From a virus, in the IMG/VR virus record IMGVR_UViG_3300035112_000009, positions 1-63,048 of that record: a stretch of 63,048 nt of DNA. The stretch is one strand, 5' to 3'. Shown piece after piece: positions 58,966-63,048 of this stretch. The position numbers and the translations under genes were made by a program. A model generated the notes under the pieces. That model made no database searches, was not told the origin of the DNA, and saw only the letters and a program-made list of their open reading frames with translations. Each line of letters starts with the position of its first letter. Position 1 is the stretch's first letter.

Positions 58966-59256
58966 CTACTCAAAATCATCATCAAAATTCCGCTTCTGTG
59001 CGGCCCTCAGATTCCTTAGTAACCGCAATATTTCAACCTGATTCTGTTCAATTCTCATCAGCATGTTGACTACTGGGATCAATGATTCTTTGCCGATTCT
59101 AGCGAACTCAATCAGCCAGTAGTTCTTGTTCTGCTCTCCGGCTTTCTCTGAACCGTTTCCGTTTGTGCCAAACCTTACCCGCCGCGCAACTTCGCTCACA
59201 GCGGCTCCCAGCACTAATGCCCCGATCATTGCGAGGATAGATGTAGTGGTGGACAT
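58966..59256 (-). CDS. Small membrane protein, 96 aa
   Basis: N-terminal TM helix (SILAMIGALVLGAAVSEVA), basic loop, then an amphipathic helix (VNMLMRIEQNQVEILRLLRN). Holin/antiholin or spanin-like by layout. The interval 58842-58965 upstream of the next gene holds no clear gene. Confidence 0.5.
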   Translation of the reverse strand: MSTTTSILAMIGALVLGAAVSEVARRVRFGTNGNGSEKAGEQNKNYWLIEFARIGKESLIPVVNMLMRIEQNQVEILRLLRNLRAAQKRNFDDDFE

Positions 59257-59270
59257 TCATTTTCAAATCC

Positions 59271-59540
59271 TTAGCGACCTCGCCCCTGTTCATCCACAGT
59301 GCTCAAGTGTGCTGCCTCCATCGCCGTGCGATTGCCTTCGGGTATACCTCCCACCCTGCGAGTTTCCCGTGCGTCTGCGAGTTGAGCCAGAGTTTGGGCG
59401 TTCAACGTTGTAACCTCTTTCTTGATTGCATCAGCCTTACGCCCGTTTCTTAGTGATGCCCTAAGCGCAAATGCGCTAACAATCGCAGCTAGCCACGCAG
59501 GGCCGGATACTATCAGCGCAACTTGGACAGCTTCGCTCAT
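59271..59540 (-). CDS. Small membrane protein with coiled coil, 89 aa
   Basis: TM helix VQVALIVSGPAWLAAIVSAF, then a charged helix. Class III holin or i-spanin-like arrangement (inference). Confidence 0.5.
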   Translation of the reverse strand: MSEAVQVALIVSGPAWLAAIVSAFALRASLRNGRKADAIKKEVTTLNAQTLAQLADARETRRVGGIPEGNRTAMEAAHLSTVDEQGRGR

Positions 59541-59765
59541 TCATTCCATGTTCTTGAGATCGTCCGCACCTTTGATTGCTTCATTCCAAGCCTCGCTCGC
59601 GTCAGCTAAAATCTGCTCCCGAGTCTGCCCCGTCTGAGCGATTCGGCGCTCCACTTCCTGCTCACCAATCGCCAGCAACTTCTGAGCTAAGACAGCTAAT
59701 TCAGGGTGTCCAGCAATTCCACCAAGTACCGGAATCATTTGGCCTAGTAGCGCGATCCAGTTCAT
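59541..59765 (-). CDS. Small protein with hydrophobic N terminus, 74 aa
   Basis: WIALLGQMIPVLGGIAG then acidic helix. Coupled with the lipoprotein gene by 4 bases. Possible membrane-active lysis accessory. Confidence 0.45.
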   Translation of the reverse strand: MNWIALLGQMIPVLGGIAGHPELAVLAQKLLAIGEQEVERRIAQTGQTREQILADASEAWNEAIKGADDLKNME

Positions 59766-60211
59766 TTCAGCACCTCCGCGATCGTCTTGGAATGGCCCTC
59801 AAGACTCTTTCCTGAACCCTTCAAACCATCAGAAGTTAAGTCAGCAATGATCGATGCGATTAACGCGGAAAACGGGGCAAATTCGTTGCGTAAGAGGGTT
59901 GCGGTATCAGGCGGAACCGTGCCTTGAGGGTATTTCTTATCGAGATCGATTAGCAGATCGTTGAATGCCTTGCCTCTCACTGCCACAGATTTGAGCTTGG
60001 AGGCGTAGTCGTCCTTCCGTGCTTTGGACATGTGGCCGGAGGTGTAAACAGCCGCTACAGCCTTTTCTATCGTAAGCGTGTCATGCGCAAGCTCACGACT
60101 TGCGGAGGCCATGCGATCCAAGTCTTTCGAACTCGGACACGCGGCCTGACTGAGTACCAGGAACGCTAGCAGGGCTACCGCCGGGACGGTTTTGAGTGAA
60201 TGTCGTTTCAT
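59762..60211 (-). CDS. Lipoprotein, candidate outer-membrane spanin
   Basis: 149 aa. Signal-II peptide with lipobox LSQAAC (Cys25) after a hydrophobic core AVALLAFLVL. The rest is helical. In a cluster of membrane proteins this may be the o-spanin, but it is long for one; a lysogen surface lipoprotein is the alternative. Confidence 0.6.
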   Translation of the reverse strand: MKRHSLKTVPAVALLAFLVLSQAACPSSKDLDRMASASRELAHDTLTIEKAVAAVYTSGHMSKARKDDYASKLKSVAVRGKAFNDLLIDLDKKYPQGTVPPDTATLLRNEFAPFSALIASIIADLTSDGLKGSGKSLEGHSKTIAEVLK

Positions 60212-60543
60212 GGCTTGAAATCCCCCGCGATCATCTGCGTCACGGTAACGCTAATACAGTCATTCGCGTAGCCTTCCTTCTTGTGCCAACCCGCTCCGTT
60301 AGCGTGCCCTGAAATCGAAATCTGGACGTAAGGGCCGGGGATCGCCTTCAGAAGTTCGCGCACGGCAGCGAGAGCCGCTTTGATCTGATCTGAGACGCAG
60401 CCAACTTGCCGGTCTACTTCTTCTTGCGGCACGTTTTGGACCTGAACGCCGCCCGGATTAATCGCCTGAACGTAGAGTGTAATCAACTCATTCTCAGCAT
60501 CGACCTTCAGGACTGGTTTAACTGTGCTTGTTGACCAACTCAT
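60208..60543 (-). CDS. Hypothetical soluble protein, 111 aa
   Basis: Start 60543 behind GAGGGGAGAAGA. Two beta hairpins (VLKVDAENELITLYVQAINP; PGPYVQISISGHANGAGW) around a central helix (VSDQIKAALAAVRELLK). Not recognised. Confidence 0.5.
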   Translation of the reverse strand: MSWSTSTVKPVLKVDAENELITLYVQAINPGGVQVQNVPQEEVDRQVGCVSDQIKAALAAVRELLKAIPGPYVQISISGHANGAGWHKKEGYANDCISVTVTQMIAGDFKP

Positions 60544-60571
60544 TCTTCTCCCCTCACTTTGCAATCACAGC

Positions 60572-60898
60572 CTACTGAGGCGGTGTATTTAACTTCGGTT
60601 GCGGCGGAATCGAAGACTGCTGGCCGACTTTCTGCCCCTCGATATTCGTGACTTCCCCGGTGCTGTCCACTGCTTTTGCCTGAGTCCCGGCCCCTGTAAC
60701 GTCACTCGCCTTCGCTGTAATCAACCCGATACCAGCTAACACGGCGATCAGATCGGGGATCAATTCCTGCGTGCTCGTCAGTAGCGTCGCTATGTCTTTT
60801 GTCCGCCACGCCGCCAAGATTTTGGCAATCACGCCGAAAATAACAAGAATCCCCGGCAGGGTGGTTTTCCAATTGATCCCGAGTAGCTTCTTAAGCAT
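60572..60898 (-). CDS. Putative holin, 108 aa
   Basis: Start at 60898. Two TM segments (LPGILVIFGVIAKILAA and IPDLIAVLAGIGLITA), then a soluble Gln/Pro-rich tail: holin-like topology and size. Confidence 0.6.
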   Translation of the reverse strand: MLKKLLGINWKTTLPGILVIFGVIAKILAAWRTKDIATLLTSTQELIPDLIAVLAGIGLITAKASDVTGAGTQAKAVDSTGEVTNIEGQKVGQQSSIPPQPKLNTPPQ

Positions 60899-60917
60899 AT
60901 TTTCGATCCTTAAGTTT

Positions 60918-61097
60918 TCAGGCCAACGCCACCGACAGCACCGCGAAAAAGACGCCAGCCCACCCCAATGACAGCCGTCCAGTGTCACGAGGCCAACTCA
61001 GCGCAGCCAGAAGCAGCAATACCAGGGAAACGATTAGACAGATAAGAGACCACGGCGCGGCGCTCAGAGACGCAGGGGTAAGTAGTAGGTAGCACAT
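60918..61097 (-). CDS. Small two-helix membrane protein, 59 aa
   Basis: ATG 61097, TGA 60918-60920, 19 bp before the putative holin. TM helices LICLIVSLVLLLLAALSW and GWAGVFFAVLSVALA separated by a basic turn. First gene of the leftward late operon as I see it; holin/antiholin candidate. Confidence 0.55.
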   Translation of the reverse strand: MCYLLLTPASLSAAPWSLICLIVSLVLLLLAALSWPRDTGRLSLGWAGVFFAVLSVALA

Positions 61098-61150
61098 GCC
61101 CCGAGGATAGGCGATTTCGTGGTTTTAAGTGTTCAGCGTGGGATTTGTCG

Positions 61151-61159
61151 TGGTAGAAT
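61151..61159 (+). promoter_or_regulatory. Extended -10 promoter of plus-strand RNA
   Basis: TGGTAGAAT; the -35 is poor, as at the other extended -10 sites. Predicted start at about 61166, where the first helix strand (61167) begins. Confidence 0.45.
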
Positions 61160-61272
61160 GACTCTGCTCGTTCGAGGTATCACGCAATCCTCTGTATGAG
61201 GGAGGTTGTTCAGTCCGGTGAGCTTAGATAGCGTGTTGCGAATCGGATAAGCAACTGAACGAGTAATTCACA

Positions 61273-61386
61273 ATGGTTGTGGGGCTTTCCTGCAACGGCG
61301 GCACCCAGCGCGACCCGCTTTCAAATGTGCTGGTGGAGGAGGTTGAAAATCAACCCCCGTTAAAAACGGCTAAGGCTCGTGAGTAA
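61273..61386 (+). CDS. Possible 37-aa ORF within the plus-strand RNA
   Basis: ATG 61273 to TAA 61384-61386, no clear ribosome-binding site; acidic middle (VLVEEVENQPP). Its 3' end coincides with hairpins and the terminator stem, which argues for RNA function; kept at low confidence. Confidence 0.25.
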   Translation: MVVGLSCNGGTQRDPLSNVLVEEVENQPPLKTAKARE

Positions 61387-61401
61387 CATCGCGGGCCTTT
61401 T
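61374..61401 (+). terminator. Rho-independent terminator, plus strand
   Basis: GGCTCG (61374-61379) with CGGGCC (61392-61397, one G-U) followed by TTTT. Ends the plus-strand RNA and faces the next terminator. Confidence 0.55.
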
Positions 61402-61419
61402 CATTTGTAGGGCCAAAGT

Positions 61420-61613
61420 AAAAGAGGCCGCCTGTTTCCCAAGCGACCTCGAAAATTTAGATCGTGAGTTGGATTTTAACCAACGCTTAGCCAGCCTCAC
61501 TTCTGGCCGCCGTTCTCCACGCTTGACTGGAATAGGGCCGCGTTTTGCTGTGCATGCACAGTGCGACTTGTTTCCCCCGGTGCGCTTCGACTCCCCGCGC
61601 AAGCCACGATCTA
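61420..61613 (-). ncRNA. Structured minus-strand RNA, about 195 nt, multi-branched
   Basis: The closing stem of 9 bp, 61613-61605 with 61466-61458 (TAGATCGTG/CACGATCTA), begins at the start site predicted by an extended -10 (61628-61620). Inside nest four hairpins: 61601-61597/61585-61581, 61561-61557/61552-61548 (CATG loop), 61507-61503/61494-61490, 61484-61480/61472-61468. Terminator at 61424-61450 follows. No competing gene of credible composition. Confidence 0.6.
61424..61450 (-). terminator. Rho-independent terminator, minus strand
   Basis: Minus strand GAGGTCGC (61450-61443), 11-nt loop, GCGGCCTC (61431-61424), then TTTT. One mismatch in an 8-bp stem. Confidence 0.6.
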
Positions 61614-61619
61614 GAGCCT

Positions 61620-61628
61620 ATTTTATCA
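61620..61628 (-). promoter_or_regulatory. Extended -10 promoter of minus-strand RNA
   Basis: TGATAAAAT on the minus strand; start about 61613. A strong hairpin ACGGCC/GGCCGT with inner CTCA-GAAA-TGAG lies just upstream (61641-61668). Confidence 0.5.
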
Positions 61629-61668
61629 CCAAAGACACCAACGGCCCACTCATTTCTGAGAAGGCCGT

Positions 61669-62043
61669 CAATGTACGATTGTCGTTCTGGCTAGCTTCGA
61701 ATGGACAGCCAGAGAATACCACAAAACGTAAGACCTGAACATGTGCGATCCTGCTGTCACGATTGTTGTTTGAAAGAATGGATCACCCGCCTGACATTTC
61801 CAGCCGGAATGATCCCCAAATCGTCGTCTCAGGGCAGCACTTGCGGTTAATGAAGCCGGGAGTCCTTGTCTTAATACTTCAGCCGCCTTCCGAATAGCGA
61901 GGGCGCACAGATAAGCCCCGGCCTTGTGTTTCCAGATGAGACGTTAAGCATTCGGCCCTATCGCATGAACAACTGAGGCGATAAATCCGACTGGAAGACC
62001 CGTCAGAGACAATTACGTTGGCTCCGGCTATACGAAAGAACTC
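61669..62043. other. Intergenic region, no gene recognised
   Basis: No open frame with credible start and composition on either strand, and no strong repeat. May hold regulatory sequence or a replication or packaging site; I see no direct sign. Confidence 0.5.
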
Positions 62044-62077
62044 TGTGACCTATGACGCACTACCGGGGTAGGTCACA
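62044..62077. promoter_or_regulatory. 9-bp inverted repeat upstream of the gene at 62118
   Basis: TGTGACCTA (62044-62052) and TAGGTCACA (62069-62077), perfect, 16-bp gap. Either an operator or a leader hairpin for the downstream gene. Confidence 0.45.
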
Positions 62078-62117
62078 AGTGTGTCCACCGTTTCACCAAC
62101 TACCGAAAGTGAGCACG

Positions 62118-62393
62118 ATGAAACCAATCAGAGGCACCGCGCACGTCGAGGCAAAGCGAGACGCAAGACTGTGGATTCTGGCAGCGATACAGGCGCGAAA
62201 CGAGCAACCAAGCAAGGCAGTAGAGAAGGAAGTCAGGCGATTTGTTCGCAGATTGCAGCGCGACATAACGGCACTGGATCGCGCTCTGGTTCAACTTGAA
62301 AACTCACGCTGGGCTCAGGTTGCGAAGCTAATGCAGGAGCAAGCAAAAGACGCGGGCGATAGAAGGATGAGATTTGAAAACGCCATCAGGTGA
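62118..62393 (+). CDS. Hypothetical helical protein, 91 aa
   Basis: ATG 62118 preferred to the longer frame from 62052, which starts inside the inverted repeat. Basic helical (VEKEVRRFVRRLQRDITALD). Isolated plus-strand gene converging on the early operon. Unknown. Confidence 0.5.
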   Translation: MKPIRGTAHVEAKRDARLWILAAIQARNEQPSKAVEKEVRRFVRRLQRDITALDRALVQLENSRWAQVAKLMQEQAKDAGDRRMRFENAIR

Positions 62394-62511
62394 AAAGCAA
62401 AGGGGCCAACGCTCGGATTAGGACCATCGACCCCTTAACCTCAACATAATATCTGCTTCGAGTTGCCAATCTTATTTCATACGATTTGAGTTTCCTTTCT
62501 GTAGTTAGATT

Positions 62512-62841
62512 TTAGAGCCTTGAATGTATCACTGACGCGGGACTTGGTTTCTCAGTAAGAACGTCGGGCCACAAGTCCGCTTCGGTTGCGCGATAAAAGC
62601 GGGCACGCAGACGCGGATCGTTGCGAGGAACGCACAAAGGATCGCTCAACTCGCCTAAATTTACTCGCCATCGCAAGCCAAACAGCGTGACACCGTAACC
62701 GCGCACCCGAGTCCATTGCGGCCACAGATAAGCCTTTGCGCGATAGGCTTCAATGCCGAGGTAATGCCAGCCGAGACTAAAAAGCCACCCGCCGCCAATG
62801 CGAAGATGAAAGCGCTTGAAACTGGTGTGATAGGTTCTCAT
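62512..62841 (-). CDS. Hypothetical protein, 109 aa, last gene of leftward early operon
   Basis: Rich in Trp, Tyr, Arg (IGGGWLFSLGWHYLGIEAYR). Start 62841 with GAGAGGAAAAA upstream. Unknown. Confidence 0.5.
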   Translation of the reverse strand: MRTYHTSFKRFHLRIGGGWLFSLGWHYLGIEAYRAKAYLWPQWTRVRGYGVTLFGLRWRVNLGELSDPLCVPRNDPRLRARFYRATEADLWPDVLTEKPSPASVIHSRL

Positions 62842-62877
62842 TTTTCCTCTCAGGGGGAGCGGGGAAGTTATTTCCCG

Positions 62878-63048
62878 TCACCAAACAATGTCGTCGTCGT
62901 CGTCCGCGCTTGTTTCGCCGGGACTGCGCACAACCTTGTATTCATATTCCGTCTCGCCCCTGGCATCCGCAACGCGTTGATTCTCTGCTCGCTCCCCGCA
63001 AATTACGCCCATGCCCTCCATCAGGTCGAGGCGGTCTTTAAGGTCTGC
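62878..63048 (-). CDS. 3' end of the W-W-I-G-D protein (continues at base 952 to 1)
   Basis: On the circle, codons from base 1 run into 62921 and stop at TGA 62878-62880; 62922-63048 duplicates 1-127. The end encodes the five-Asp tail and IVW. Confidence 0.85.
   Translation of the reverse strand, partial: ADLKDRLDLMEGMGVICGERAENQRVADARGETEYEYKVVRSPGETSADDDDDIVW
62922..63048. repeat. Right copy of 127-bp terminal direct repeat
   Basis: Identical to bases 1-127; see the left copy. True genome length is 62,921 bp if circular. Confidence 0.95.

Larger units (their letters stand above)
61166..61401 (+). ncRNA. Structured plus-strand RNA with switch-like pairings
   Basis: CTCGTTC (61167-61173) can pair with GAACGAG (61257-61263). 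GTTCAGT (61208-61214) plus GCTTA (61222-61226) can pair with ACTGAAC (61254-61260) and TAAGC (61248-61252). The two options share GAAC and exclude each other. Two small hairpins (61341-61355, 61357-61369) lead to a terminator (61374-61401). A 37-codon frame lies inside (61273-61386). Confidence 0.5.

Noticed and set aside
61379-61738. 119-aa plus and 80-aa minus frames in the ncRNA region
   Set aside because: No start signal, odd composition, and the same bases form nested helices with promoter and terminators in register.
62922-63048. Biological direct terminal repeat (T7-like ends)
   Set aside because: 127 bp equals a standard assembly k-mer and the repeat is in the middle of a gene that reads across the joint.

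Overview
The window is one complete, circularly closed genome of a temperate tailed bacteriophage (Caudoviricetes, probably a podovirus). Its first and last 127 bases are identical, so the unique genome is 62,921 bp and one gene runs across the contig ends. Phage hallmarks are small and large terminase subunits, a portal, a scaffold and an N4-gp56-type major capsid protein, a large ejection/transglycosylase protein, a beta-helix tailspike, and no tape measure, sheath or tail-tube genes. A tyrosine integrase lies beside an attP that carries the 3' half of a tRNA-Lys(UUU) gene, so the phage is expected to integrate into that tRNA. I found no DNA or RNA polymerase; it brings a DnaB-type helicase and a replisome organizer and must borrow the host replisome. 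The host cannot be named from the sequence. Two signal peptides ending in Ala-Gln and a lipoprotein suggest a didermal host, which is a weak inference.

Layout. (1) About 17.9 kb leftward through the contig junction to 62.5 kb (minus strand): the early/replication operon. It holds an XRE regulator, a TnpB, ERF annealase, YqaJ exonuclease, Fis-like protein, GIY-YIG protein, replisome organizer, DnaB helicase, three DNA methyltransferases, Xis, a VRR-NUC nuclease, a HAD phosphatase and many tiny zinc-ribbon genes. The operon is broken by two unusually structured non-coding gaps (12.7-13.0 and 13.8-14.0 kb) and a double-hairpin leader (0.95-1.07 kb). A plus-strand cassette (TnpB, attP, integrase) sits inside it at 4.5-7.1 kb. 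(2) 17.6-19.9 kb: the lysogeny switch, with three XRE-type regulators, a TPR protein, and between them a 55-aa gene for a secreted peptide. (3) 19.95-27.24 kb (plus): an early operon of about 20 tightly coupled genes (zinc-ribbon/HNH proteins, Lar-like antirestriction, beta-clamp-like, NinG-like). (4) 61.1-27.3 kb (minus): the late operon, in order lysis-type membrane proteins, terS, ejection proteins, terL, portal, scaffold, capsid, connectors, tailspike and tail fibre. Small plus-strand genes are embedded as isolated units (TM protein, Endo VII-type nuclease and others). (5) 61.1-62.1 kb: an approximately 1-kb intergenic region with what look like two convergent structured non-coding RNAs, each with its own promoter and facing terminators.

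How it may work together. The repressor promoter (TTGACT, 17 bp, TATTAT) spans a near-palindrome, and the same 14-bp word near it recurs in front of the rightward early operon. This is the expected layout for one regulator controlling both early operons. The TPR protein and the exported peptide packed into this switch are a candidate peptide-communication (arbitrium-like) module with no sequence resemblance to AimR/AimP that I can see. Isolated transcripts scattered round the genome share an extended -10 promoter followed directly by a 5'-terminal hairpin.
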